A stretch of 64,000 nucleotides of DNA from an uncultured Flavobacteriales bacterium (GTDB lineage Bacteria; Bacteroidota; Bacteroidia; Flavobacteriales; BACL11), in assembly GCA_905181585.1 (NCBI GenBank), contig CAJIYG010000002.1:248001-312000 (forward strand), in the 5' to 3' direction. Both the position numbers and the translations under genes were made by a program. Each line of letters opens with the position of its first letter. The stretch's first letter is position 1. This document shows, piece by piece, positions 55,024 through 63,313 of the stretch. Below the pieces are notes generated by a model. It was given only the letters and a program-made list of their open reading frames with translations. It did no database searches and had not been told where the DNA came from.

Positions 55024-57552
55024 ATGAAAACAGGTTTTTCAAATCGAATGAAAGAAGTCTTTACTTTTGTAAGAGAAGAAGTAGTAAGATTAGGTGATAA
55101 GACTATAAGAATAGAGCACTTATTTCTAGGAATTATTAGAGATGGTGGAGGCTCTGCCATTCAAGTTTTAAAAAACTTAGAAATTAATCCAGAAGAATTA
55201 AAAATTATTATTGAGAATACAATTAATAATAACATTAGTATTGTTAATGAAAATTTAAAATCTGAAGAAATTATTTTCAGCAAACAAGCTGAAAGAATTT
55301 TAAAAAAATCTATTTTAGAAAGAAAAAATCTTCAAGAAGATGAAATAAAAACAATTCATGTTTTATTATCTATTCTTCTTGATGAAAATAATATTATTAC
55401 AACAACTTTAAAACATCTTCATATTGATTATGATATTATTCTTGATGAATATCAAACCTTAACAAATGATATTACATCAGAACACTCAGACTCTTACGAT
55501 GATGATGAGAATAGTAACGATGATATTTTTGGGCCAACCAAATCAACAAAAACAAAATCTTCAAAAAGTAAAACACCAATTTTAGATAACTTCGGAAGAG
55601 ATCTCACTAAATATGCACAAGAAGGTAAGCTTGATCCAATTGTCGGTAGACAAAAAGAAATTGAAAGAGTTTCGCAAATTCTTAGTAGAAGAAAAAAGAA
55701 CAATCCTATATTGGTTGGTGAACCCGGAGTCGGAAAATCTGCAATAGCAGAAGGATTAGCATTAAGAATTGTTCAAAGAAAAGTCGCAAGAATTTTATTT
55801 GACAAAAGAATTGTTATGCTTGATTTAGCTGCTTTAGTTGCTGGAACTAAGTATAGAGGTCAATTTGAAGAAAGAATGAAAGGAATTATATCGGAATTAG
55901 AAAAAAATAGTGATATAATTTTATTTATAGATGAAATTCATACTCTTGTTGGTGCTGGAGGTGCTTCAGGATCTTTAGATGCATCAAATATGTTTAAACC
56001 TGCTCTTGCAAGGGGTGAGTTACAATGTATTGGAGCAACAACTTTAAATGAATACAGACAACATATAGAAAAAGATGGTGCTCTAGAAAGAAGATTTCAA
56101 AAAATATTAGTTGACCCAACAAATGTTAAAGAAACAATTGAAATTTTACAAAATATTAAATCTAAATATGAAGATCATCATAATGTCAAATATACTGATG
56201 AGGCGATAATTGCATGCGTAAGTCTTACTAATAGATATATGAATGACCGATTTCTTCCAGATAAAGCAATTGATGCATTAGATGAGGCAGGTTCTAGAGT
56301 TCATATTACTAATATTAAGGTTTCTAAGAAAATAACTGACTTAGAAGAAACATTATCGCATGTTACTTTAAACAAAGTTAATGCAATTAAAGCTCAAGAC
56401 TTCGAAATAGCTGCTCATTTAAGAGATCAAGAAAAAAGTTTAATTTCTTCTCTTGAAAAAGAGAAAAAATCATGGGAGAAAAGCTTAAGAATTAATAAAG
56501 AAATTGTTGATGAAGACGATGTTGCAGATGTAATTAGTTTAATGACAGGTATAACGGTGCAGAGAATAGCATCAAAAGAAAAAAAGGTATTATCAAAAAT
56601 GGCTGATCAAATTTCAAAAAAAATTATTGGTCAAGATAATGCAGTTAAAAAAGTTGTTAAAGCTATTCGTAGAAATAGAGCTGGCCTTAAAGATCCAAAT
56701 AAACCAATTGGGTCATTCATTTTTATTGGCCCAACAGGAGTTGGAAAAACTCAATTAACTAAAACTTTATCCGAAGAGATGTTTGATTCTGAAGATGCCC
56801 TTATTAGAATTGACATGAGTGAATATATGGAAAAGTTTGCGGTTTCAAGATTAATTGGTGCTCCTCCAGGTTATGTTGGATATGAGGAAGGAGGTCAATT
56901 AACAGAAAAAGTAAGAAGAAAGCCTTACTCGGTTATTCTATTAGATGAAATTGAAAAAGCACACCCTGATGTTTTTAATTTACTTCTTCAGGCCTTAGAA
57001 GATGGTCAAATGACAGATAGCTTAGGAAGAAAAATTGATTTTAAGAATACTATTATTATTATGACATCAAATATAGGATCAAGACAATTAAAAGAATTTG
57101 GGAATGGTATAGGCTTTAATACTAGTTCTAAAAAACTTGATTTGGACGATCATGCTAAAGGAATTATTAATAAAGCTCTTAAGAAATCCTTTGCTCCAGA
57201 ATTTTTAAATAGAATTGACGATATAGTATATTTTCGGAGTTTAACTCAAGAAAATATTAATGACATTGTTAAAATAGAATTATCAAAAATTATTTTAAGA
57301 ATTAAAGAACTTGGCTACAATGCTAAAATTTCAACCCAAGCTAGTTTATTTATAGCAAAGCATGGGTTTGATGAAAAACTTGGAGCAAGACCTCTTAAAA
57401 GAGCTATACAGAAACATTTTGAAGACCCAATAGCAGAAATGATTATTAGTTCTGAAATAAGTGAAGGGGATAATATTAACGTTGGATTAATAAAAGATAA
57501 AAAAGAAATAAATTTTAAAGTAATTAAAAAAGAAATCTCAAAAACTAATTAA
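55024..57552 (+). CDS. clpC: ATP-dependent Clp protease ATPase subunit ClpC
   Basis: ClpC unfolds proteins and feeds them to ClpP. The 842-residue protein starts with the Clp N domain (about residues 1-145, two repeats beginning with FSNRMKEVFTFVREEV and FSKQAERILKKS). It then has an acidic linker (about 150-170), AAA-1 with Walker A GEPGVGKSA (232-240), a UvrB/C-like middle segment (about 450-485, IAAHLRDQEKSL) and AAA-2 with GPTGVGKTQL and GAPPGYVGYEEGGQLTE. The middle segment marks it as ClpC rather than ClpA or ClpB. Bacteroidota carry ClpC despite being Gram-negative. It converges on a methyltransferase gene with an interlocking 4-base overlap. Confidence 0.96.
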   Translation: MKTGFSNRMKEVFTFVREEVVRLGDKTIRIEHLFLGIIRDGGGSAIQVLKNLEINPEELKIIIENTINNNISIVNENLKSEEIIFSKQAERILKKSILERKNLQEDEIKTIHVLLSILLDENNIITTTLKHLHIDYDIILDEYQTLTNDITSEHSDSYDDDENSNDDIFGPTKSTKTKSSKSKTPILDNFGRDLTKYAQEGKLDPIVGRQKEIERVSQILSRRKKNNPILVGEPGVGKSAIAEGLALRIVQRKVARILFDKRIVMLDLAALVAGTKYRGQFEERMKGIISELEKNSDIILFIDEIHTLVGAGGASGSLDASNMFKPALARGELQCIGATTLNEYRQHIEKDGALERRFQKILVDPTNVKETIEILQNIKSKYEDHHNVKYTDEAIIACVSLTNRYMNDRFLPDKAIDALDEAGSRVHITNIKVSKKITDLEETLSHVTLNKVNAIKAQDFEIAAHLRDQEKSLISSLEKEKKSWEKSLRINKEIVDEDDVADVISLMTGITVQRIASKEKKVLSKMADQISKKIIGQDNAVKKVVKAIRRNRAGLKDPNKPIGSFIFIGPTGVGKTQLTKTLSEEMFDSEDALIRIDMSEYMEKFAVSRLIGAPPGYVGYEEGGQLTEKVRRKPYSVILLDEIEKAHPDVFNLLLQALEDGQMTDSLGRKIDFKNTIIIMTSNIGSRQLKEFGNGIGFNTSSKKLDLDDHAKGIINKALKKSFAPEFLNRIDDIVYFRSLTQENINDIVKIELSKIILRIKELGYNAKISTQASLFIAKHGFDEKLGARPLKRAIQKHFEDPIAEMIISSEISEGDNINVGLIKDKKEINFKVIKKEISKTN

Positions 57553-58355
57553 CTTTTTTTCTGACAAACAACACTAATATACTTATAATGACCTTCTTGA
57601 AAAGATTTAAAAATTTTACTTCCCTTAACTGACGCAAAAGAAAGTAAAACATTTTTCAAAAATCCTGATGAATAATTATTAATTAAATTTCTCCTACTTT
57701 CAGTCATCAATTCTGAGGCATTTATAACATTTTGTGTGATATCTGTATTTGATATTAATTTTAAATATTTTTTATTAAAACATTTAATATGCTCATTATA
57801 ATTTTTTGAAATAAGAAGATCACAATAAACAAAATATCCACCTGGCTTTAAGACTCGAATAATTTCATCAATGAAATTTTCAAAAGAGGGATAACAATGT
57901 GAAGATTCTATATTAAATATTACATCAATAGAATTATTTAAAAAAGGTAGATTTTCAGAGTCACCAACTTTAAATGAAAGATTATTCTGGTCATATAAAG
58001 AGTTACATAAGTCAATTGCATTAGAGGAAATATCAATTCCACAAATTGATTTAGGATTAAATGTTTTTGCAAGATATGAAGCTCCTCCTCCTCTACCAGA
58101 ACCAACTTCTAAAACATCTAAATTTTTAAAAGATACCTTTTCAGCAAGAAAATGGTATAATTGAATGGGATATCTTTCATCCTCATCTGTTATTGCCAGT
58201 GTAGGAGAAAAATCTTTTTCATAATAACCGTAGTTCATAAATCTAAACTTATCGTTATTAAATCTCTTAGAAATAAAGTTGTACCAATATTTCCATGCTA
58301 ATCTTTTAAGATTAGGAAATAAATTAATTAAAAAGAATAATAACTTGTAAAACAA
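57549..58355 (-). CDS. SAM-dependent methyltransferase, type 11 fold
   Basis: A 268-residue methyltransferase with an N-terminal hydrophobic/basic helix that may bind membrane (about residues 1-30). The SAM site is clear: LDVLEVGSGRGGGASYLAK (motif I), CGIDISSNAIDLC, GDSENLPFLNNSIDVIFNIESSHCY and VLKPGGYFVYCDL. The SSHCY segment and overall layout resemble methyltransferases that act on lipids or sterol-like substrates, but the substrate is not predictable. It begins one base after the end of fabI and may be co-transcribed with it. Confidence 0.82.
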   Translation of the reverse strand: MFYKLLFFLINLFPNLKRLAWKYWYNFISKRFNNDKFRFMNYGYYEKDFSPTLAITDEDERYPIQLYHFLAEKVSFKNLDVLEVGSGRGGGASYLAKTFNPKSICGIDISSNAIDLCNSLYDQNNLSFKVGDSENLPFLNNSIDVIFNIESSHCYPSFENFIDEIIRVLKPGGYFVYCDLLISKNYNEHIKCFNKKYLKLISNTDITQNVINASELMTESRRNLINNYSSGFLKNVLLSFASVKGSKIFKSFQEGHYKYISVVCQKKS

Positions 58356-59177
58356 TTAGGAATTAGGTTTCATATAATTCGCCATGGATTCTTCACTCAT
58401 ACCCATAAAAGAAAATCCGCCGTCATGAAATAAATTTTGCATAGTAACCTTTTTTGTATAGTCAGAAAATAGAGATATTGTGTAAGCTGCACACTCATCA
58501 GCAGAAGCATTTCCTAGCGGAGCAAGATCATTAGAAAACTTATAAAAAACATCAAAACCTTTAACACCGCTTCCAGCTGTTGTATCTGTTGGTGATTGAG
58601 AAATAGTATTTACTCGAACATTCTTTCTAACACCATAATGATAGCCAAAGCTTCTAGCTATAGACTCTAGAACAGCTTTATTATCTGCCATATCATTATA
58701 AGTATGAAATACTCTTTGAGCAGCAATATAGGAAAGTCCCACAATTGAACCCCATTCATTCATAGCATCAAGATTCCAAGCTGCTTGCATTACTTTGTGA
58801 AAAGAAAGTGCAGAAACATCAAAACCCTTCATAGTATAATCATAGTTTTGAGCAAAATATGGATTTCCTTTTCTTACATTCACTGACATCCCAATTGAAT
58901 GAAGCACAAAATCAATTTTACCTCCTAACTCTTTAACAGATTCAGAAAATAAATTATTTAAATCATCCATATTTGTTGCATCGGCAGCGATTACTTTAGA
59001 ATTAGTTTCCTTGGCTAATTGATCAATTGTCCCCATACGTAAAGCAATAGGAGCATTAGTCAGAACAAATTTAGCACCTTCCAAATGTGCTTGTTGAGCA
59101 ACTTTCCAAGCAATTGATTTATTATCAAGTGCACCAAATATAATTCCTCGCTTTCCTTTTAATATATTATGACTCAT
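58356..59177 (-). CDS. fabI: Enoyl-ACP reductase FabI
   Basis: FabI carries out the last reduction in each round of fatty acid elongation using NADH or NADPH. The 273-residue protein has the dinucleotide-binding start GKRGIIFGALDNKSIAWKVA, the DATNMDDLNNLF region, VLHSIGMS, and the catalytic Y-x6-K (Y160 and K167 in TYNDMADNKAVLES). The sequence SYIAAQRVFHTYNDM is a variant of the common S-Y-x6-Y-N-M site. It lies after recN and has its own -7 element upstream. Confidence 0.94.
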   Translation of the reverse strand: MSHNILKGKRGIIFGALDNKSIAWKVAQQAHLEGAKFVLTNAPIALRMGTIDQLAKETNSKVIAADATNMDDLNNLFSESVKELGGKIDFVLHSIGMSVNVRKGNPYFAQNYDYTMKGFDVSALSFHKVMQAAWNLDAMNEWGSIVGLSYIAAQRVFHTYNDMADNKAVLESIARSFGYHYGVRKNVRVNTISQSPTDTTAGSGVKGFDVFYKFSNDLAPLGNASADECAAYTISLFSDYTKKVTMQNLFHDGGFSFMGMSEESMANYMKPNS

Positions 59178-59201
59178 ATTTAAAATTTAATTTTTGTTTT
59201 A

Positions 59202-59209
59202 CAAATATA
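59202..59209 (-). promoter_or_regulatory. Putative -7 promoter element of fabI
   Basis: Minus strand TATATTTG in the 35-base gap between recN and fabI, 24 bases before the fabI ATG. It suggests a promoter separate from the recN operon. Confidence 0.45.
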
Positions 59210-59212
59210 TAC

Positions 59213-60844
59213 TTATTGATTTAATAATTCTTTTGCATTTAAAATAGCTGCATTTGATATGCTTTTTCCACTTAATAATTTAGCAATTTCCACAACTCTA
59301 TCATTACCTTCTAAATAAACAGCACTAGTGACTGTTGAATTTTCTAAAGTTCTCTTAAAAACTTTAATATGAAAATCAGATTTAGAGGCAATTTGTGGCA
59401 GATGAGTAATTGAAAGCAATTGAGAAGTAAAACTAATTTTTTTCATTAAATCACCCATGTAACTTGCAATATCACCGGAAACTCCAGTGTCAATTTCATC
59501 AAAAATTAAAGTTTTATTAGAAAATTCTTTAGATAATAAAAATTTTATTGCTAGCATTAGTCTAGAGACTTCACCTCCAGATGCAACAGATGATAAATTC
59601 TTAGCATTTTTACCCTTATTTGCACTAAAATAAAATTGAATATTATCGTTTCCTGTAAAATTATAATTTTCACTTTTATCTATATGAATATTAAATTTTG
59701 CATGAGGAATAGACAAAGATTTTAATGTTTCTTCAATATCTTCTTCAAATTTTTTACAAACTTTTTTTCTTGAAATTGTAATATCTTCAGAAAGTTTAGA
59801 AATTATTTTTAATTGCTTATCAATTTTTAAATTAAGATCATTAATATTTTGTGATAAATTAGAAAATAATGCAATCTTCTCCTCTAATTTTTTAATAATT
59901 AAAAATAACTCATCAATAGATTTAACTCTATGTTTGAGGAATAAATTATTTAAAATATTTAATCTAGATGAAAGTTCATTAATTTCTTTTGGATTTGCAT
60001 CTAAATTATTTCTATATGATAACACTTCATCAGAAATATCATTTAAATCAATAATATTAGAATTAAGTCTATCACTTAAATGATTAAAATTTTCAAACTT
60101 TAAAAAATCTCTATAAATTTTATTGAGATTATTTATTATACCATTTTCAGATGTTAAATATTCAGATGATGATGATATTATTTTAGAAATCTCTTCTGAA
60201 TTAGATAATATCAAAAGTCTCTTCTCAATAAGTTCTTTTTCATCTTTATTTAGATGAGAATCTTTAAGTTCTTTTAATTGAAATTGTAAAAAATCAAGCT
60301 CAAGAGTGGAAATATCACTTTTTAAATTAATTTCATTTCGTTCTTTTAATATATTATTATAAATAACGAATTCATTCTGATATTTCTGTAAAAGAACATG
60401 ATTATTTGCTAACCTATCTAGAATATTAATTTGTTCATGTTCTTGCTTAATAAGCAAAGATTCATTTTGTGAATGAATCTCAATCAAGTACTTAGAAAGT
60501 TCTTTAATCTTAATTAGAGTAACTGGAGTATCATTAATGAATATTCTACTAGTTCCATTTATAGTAATTTCTCTTCTAATAATAGTTTCAGACGCAAAAT
60601 CTAAATTATATTTAGAAAAAAAAGCTTTTAAAGACTGGTTGATTTCAAAAACGGCTTCAATAATACATTTTTTATTATTTACGTAATTCTTATCTAATCT
60701 TTTACCAAATAATAATGCAATTGAATTTAATAAGATTGATTTACCTGAGCCAGTATCTCCAGAAATTACAGTAAAATCCTTATTAAAACTTAATGATATT
60801 TCATCAATTAATGCATAATTTTTAATGTAAAGACTTTTAAGCAT
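59213..60844 (-). CDS. recN: DNA repair protein RecN
   Basis: RecN is an SMC-like ATPase that acts early in double-strand break repair. The 543-residue protein has Walker A SGDTGSGKSILL near residue 30, a long coiled coil (about residues 150-365), the signature VASGGEVSRLMLAIK, and Walker B LIFDEIDTGVSGDIA, followed by SQLLSITHLPQIAS. Its ATG is 3 bases after the porD stop. In Bacteroidota recN follows bamD, rpoZ, coaBC and porD as here. Confidence 0.97.
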   Translation of the reverse strand: MLKSLYIKNYALIDEISLSFNKDFTVISGDTGSGKSILLNSIALLFGKRLDKNYVNNKKCIIEAVFEINQSLKAFFSKYNLDFASETIIRREITINGTSRIFINDTPVTLIKIKELSKYLIEIHSQNESLLIKQEHEQINILDRLANNHVLLQKYQNEFVIYNNILKERNEINLKSDISTLELDFLQFQLKELKDSHLNKDEKELIEKRLLILSNSEEISKIISSSSEYLTSENGIINNLNKIYRDFLKFENFNHLSDRLNSNIIDLNDISDEVLSYRNNLDANPKEINELSSRLNILNNLFLKHRVKSIDELFLIIKKLEEKIALFSNLSQNINDLNLKIDKQLKIISKLSEDITISRKKVCKKFEEDIEETLKSLSIPHAKFNIHIDKSENYNFTGNDNIQFYFSANKGKNAKNLSSVASGGEVSRLMLAIKFLLSKEFSNKTLIFDEIDTGVSGDIASYMGDLMKKISFTSQLLSITHLPQIASKSDFHIKVFKRTLENSTVTSAVYLEGNDRVVEIAKLLSGKSISNAAILNAKELLNQ

Positions 60845-60847
60845 TTT

Positions 60848-61753
60848 TTATCTTTCTATCTTATTTTGTGTTATCCTCTGATATTTTGATGAGTTTGTAG
60901 GATCAATCTCAGTTAAAATTTTAACTATTCTAGCTTGTTCATTTGGAAAAGCTTCTGAATAAATTTTGGCAATTTCATCTGATTTAGCATCAAAAAAGAG
61001 TTTTAATATAAATGCTGAAGGATTTTCTCTAAAAACACTTTTAAGGGACTCTAATGATTCTGTAATTTCATATCGAGCATCATCAGGCTCTTCAGAAAGT
61101 TTGTCTAGTCCAAGTCTGTGATAAGCATAAAGAGTTCTTTGATAATCTGAATATCTAGGATCAGCTAGATCGTGAGCAAGCCAATATCTATTTCTATCAC
61201 TCTCAAAGGCTTTCCACCCTTTTTGAGGAGCATTTTGTGCATTAGAAACAATTTTTTGAGCTTTTCCAAAATACTCCATTCCACCATCTTCAGAAAATGT
61301 AGCAAAATCTAATCCAAGAATAATATTAATATAGAATCCAATTACAGATGTTAAATTAGATAAATGAGTATTTTCTGTAAATTCTAATGCTTGAAATTCT
61401 AAATAATTAAATCTAAAATTATTATCCTGATAGTTAAATAAAGTTGATTTATATGATGTACCATAAATAGGTCTAGTACTTTGAATTTGAATACTTCCTT
61501 CAAATTCATCATTAGAAATCATTTTACTTATATTTATTAAAATTGAACATTCAATTCTTTCCTCACTTTGAAAATTGGTATTTGTCCATTTTGTATTATT
61601 TACAAACTCATATAAATCACTTTGTAAAGAATTAAATATTTTCTTATCACTAGTTTGAATTTGATTTGCATTTACTCTGATATTACAAATCAACTCTTGT
61701 GCAGATATATCAGAAAATAATAATAATAATAATAAGATGACTGTTAGCCTCAT
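60848..61753 (-). CDS. porD: Type IX secretion protein PorD-like (DUF4835)
   Basis: A 301-residue exported protein with a signal peptide (about residues 1-18) rich in leucine, encoded by an AT-rich trinucleotide run. The mature part matches the DUF4835/PorD family: ELICNIRVNANQIQTSDKKIF, FNYLEFQALEFTENTHLSNLTSVIGFYINIILGLD, AQKIVSNAQNAPQKGWKAFESDRNRYWL and the C-terminal DPTNSSKYQRI. PorD was named in the type IX secretion/Por system of Porphyromonas; its exact role is uncertain. It sits in the conserved bamD-rpoZ-coaBC-porD-recN cluster, 1 base from coaBC. Confidence 0.9.
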   Translation of the reverse strand: MRLTVILLLLLLFSDISAQELICNIRVNANQIQTSDKKIFNSLQSDLYEFVNNTKWTNTNFQSEERIECSILINISKMISNDEFEGSIQIQSTRPIYGTSYKSTLFNYQDNNFRFNYLEFQALEFTENTHLSNLTSVIGFYINIILGLDFATFSEDGGMEYFGKAQKIVSNAQNAPQKGWKAFESDRNRYWLAHDLADPRYSDYQRTLYAYHRLGLDKLSEEPDDARYEITESLESLKSVFRENPSAFILKLFFDAKSDEIAKIYSEAFPNEQARIVKILTEIDPTNSSKYQRITQNKIER

Positions 61754-62944
61754 TTAATTAAGTTCAATTATTTTATTAAAAATATCTTTTGCAACGTCAA
61801 TTTTATCCTTTAATTCATATTTAAAGATATTTAATTCTTTATCAATAATAGTAATTTTATTAGTGTCATAATTAAAGCCGGTATTCTTATCTCTTAATGA
61901 ATTAACTACAATTAAATCTAAATTCTTTTTTAATAATTTTTCTTTTGCATTAACAATTTCATTTTCATTCTCTAAAGCAAAACCAACAAGAAATTGATCT
62001 TTAGTCTTAATTGTTGATGAAAAATTTGCAATATCAATTGTTTCAACTAATTCTAAATTAATTTTTTTAGTTTTTAACTTACTTAAAAATACATCTTTTG
62101 GTTTAAAATCTGAAACAGCTGCTGCAAATATAATTATATCATTTTCTGGTAAATTAATCTTTACTTCTTCATACATGTCTTGAGTACTTATAACATTAAT
62201 TCGTTTTAATCTATCACTGTCTAAGGTTTGATTAGTTGGACCCGTGATAATAGTTACTTGTGCTCCAAGAGAAACAGCAATCTTTGCTAGAGCAAAGCCC
62301 ATTTTTCCAGAAGAATGATTACTGATGTAACGAACCTTATCGATTGCTTCTCTTGTTGGGCCTGAAGTTATTAGCAATTTCTTACCTTTTAATGATAGCT
62401 TATCTTCTAAATCTAGTTTAATAAAACTTATTATCTCTTCAGGCTCACACATTCTTCCTTCTCCTTCAAGTCCACTTGCCAGAAAACCATATTTAGCTGG
62501 TATATGTACATTTGAAAAGGAAATTAATTTATTGATATTATCAACGGTTGAAGGATGTTTATACATGTCTAAATCCATAGCTGGTGCAAAATATACAGGA
62601 CATTTAGCTGAAAGATATGTAGCTAAAAGTAAATTGTCACAATTTCCTTGCACCATTTTAGACATTGACTTGGCTGTTAATGGTGCGATTAACATTAAAT
62701 CTGCCCAAATTGATAATTCAACATGGTTATTCCAAGTATTAGTATCTGAATCAATTAAATCTAATAAAACATCATTTTCTGATAATGTTGAAAGTGTTAA
62801 AGGAGTAATAAAGTTAGTTGATTCAGCAGTTTGAATAACTTTGACCTGAGCTCCAGACTTTTTAAGTAATCTAACAATAGAAGCTGATTTATAAGCTGCA
62901 ATACTTGCAGTTATCCCAAGTAAGACTTTTTTACCATTAAGCAT
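61754..62944 (-). CDS. coaBC: Bifunctional phosphopantothenoylcysteine decarboxylase/synthetase CoaBC
   Basis: CoaBC (Dfp) makes 4'-phosphopantetheine, the coenzyme A precursor. The 396-residue protein has the flavin-binding CoaC domain first (about residues 1-180: LLGITASIAAYKSASIVR, the NHVELSIWADLMLIAPLTA region with the catalytic histidine, and PAMDLDMYKHPS), then the CoaB synthetase domain (about 186-396: LLITSGPTREAIDKVRYISNHSSGKMGFALA, and AAAVSDFKP). The cysteine of the CoaC substrate clamp is present in GRMCEPEEI. It lies 12 bases after rpoZ. Confidence 0.97.
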   Translation of the reverse strand: MLNGKKVLLGITASIAAYKSASIVRLLKKSGAQVKVIQTAESTNFITPLTLSTLSENDVLLDLIDSDTNTWNNHVELSIWADLMLIAPLTAKSMSKMVQGNCDNLLLATYLSAKCPVYFAPAMDLDMYKHPSTVDNINKLISFSNVHIPAKYGFLASGLEGEGRMCEPEEIISFIKLDLEDKLSLKGKKLLITSGPTREAIDKVRYISNHSSGKMGFALAKIAVSLGAQVTIITGPTNQTLDSDRLKRINVISTQDMYEEVKINLPENDIIIFAAAVSDFKPKDVFLSKLKTKKINLELVETIDIANFSSTIKTKDQFLVGFALENENEIVNAKEKLLKKNLDLIVVNSLRDKNTGFNYDTNKITIIDKELNIFKYELKDKIDVAKDIFNKIIELN

Positions 62945-62956
62945 AAAGCTTTCTAT

Positions 62957-63313
62957 TTATTCAGACTCACTAGACTCAACAGATTCATCATCTTCTTCAA
63001 TCTTATTATCTCTAACATAAATTTCATCATTAAGAAGTTCTTGCATAGCAATTGCCCAAGGTTTTGGAAGGCTTTCATAAAATTTAGAAACAGCAATTTG
63101 CTCTTGATTTTCAAATACTTCGTCTAGTTGTTCTTGATCTAATGCAAATTCTTCAAGTTTAGAAAGCAATTCTTCTTTCATCTTCTCGTTAATTTGCTTA
63201 CTTCTGCTGGAAAGTATTGAAACTGCTTTAAAAACATTACCAGTTTTTTCAACAAAATCATTTACGTTTCTAGTGATTGTAGATTTTTCAGCACCTGTTC
63301 TTTTAAATTTCAT
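62957..63313 (-). CDS. rpoZ: RNA polymerase omega subunit, Bacteroidota type
   Basis: A 118-residue acidic protein. The N-terminal TITRNVNDFVEKTGNVFKAVSILSSRSKQIN matches the omega/Rpb6 region that wraps the beta-prime tail, in the Bacteroidota form. The middle LDEVFENQEQIAVSKFYESLPKPWAIAMQELLN and the long acidic tail (EEDDESVESSESE) are typical of the phylum and absent in E. coli omega. Omega supports polymerase assembly and (p)ppGpp response in other bacteria. It overlaps the end of bamD by 11 bases and precedes coaBC. Confidence 0.85.
   Translation of the reverse strand: MKFKRTGAEKSTITRNVNDFVEKTGNVFKAVSILSSRSKQINEKMKEELLSKLEEFALDQEQLDEVFENQEQIAVSKFYESLPKPWAIAMQELLNDEIYVRDNKIEEDDESVESSESE

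Noticed and set aside
61720..61737. Trinucleotide repeat in the porD signal peptide as a phase-variation tract
   Set aside because: It is short, in-frame, and simply encodes a leucine run in the signal peptide; length change would not alter the frame.
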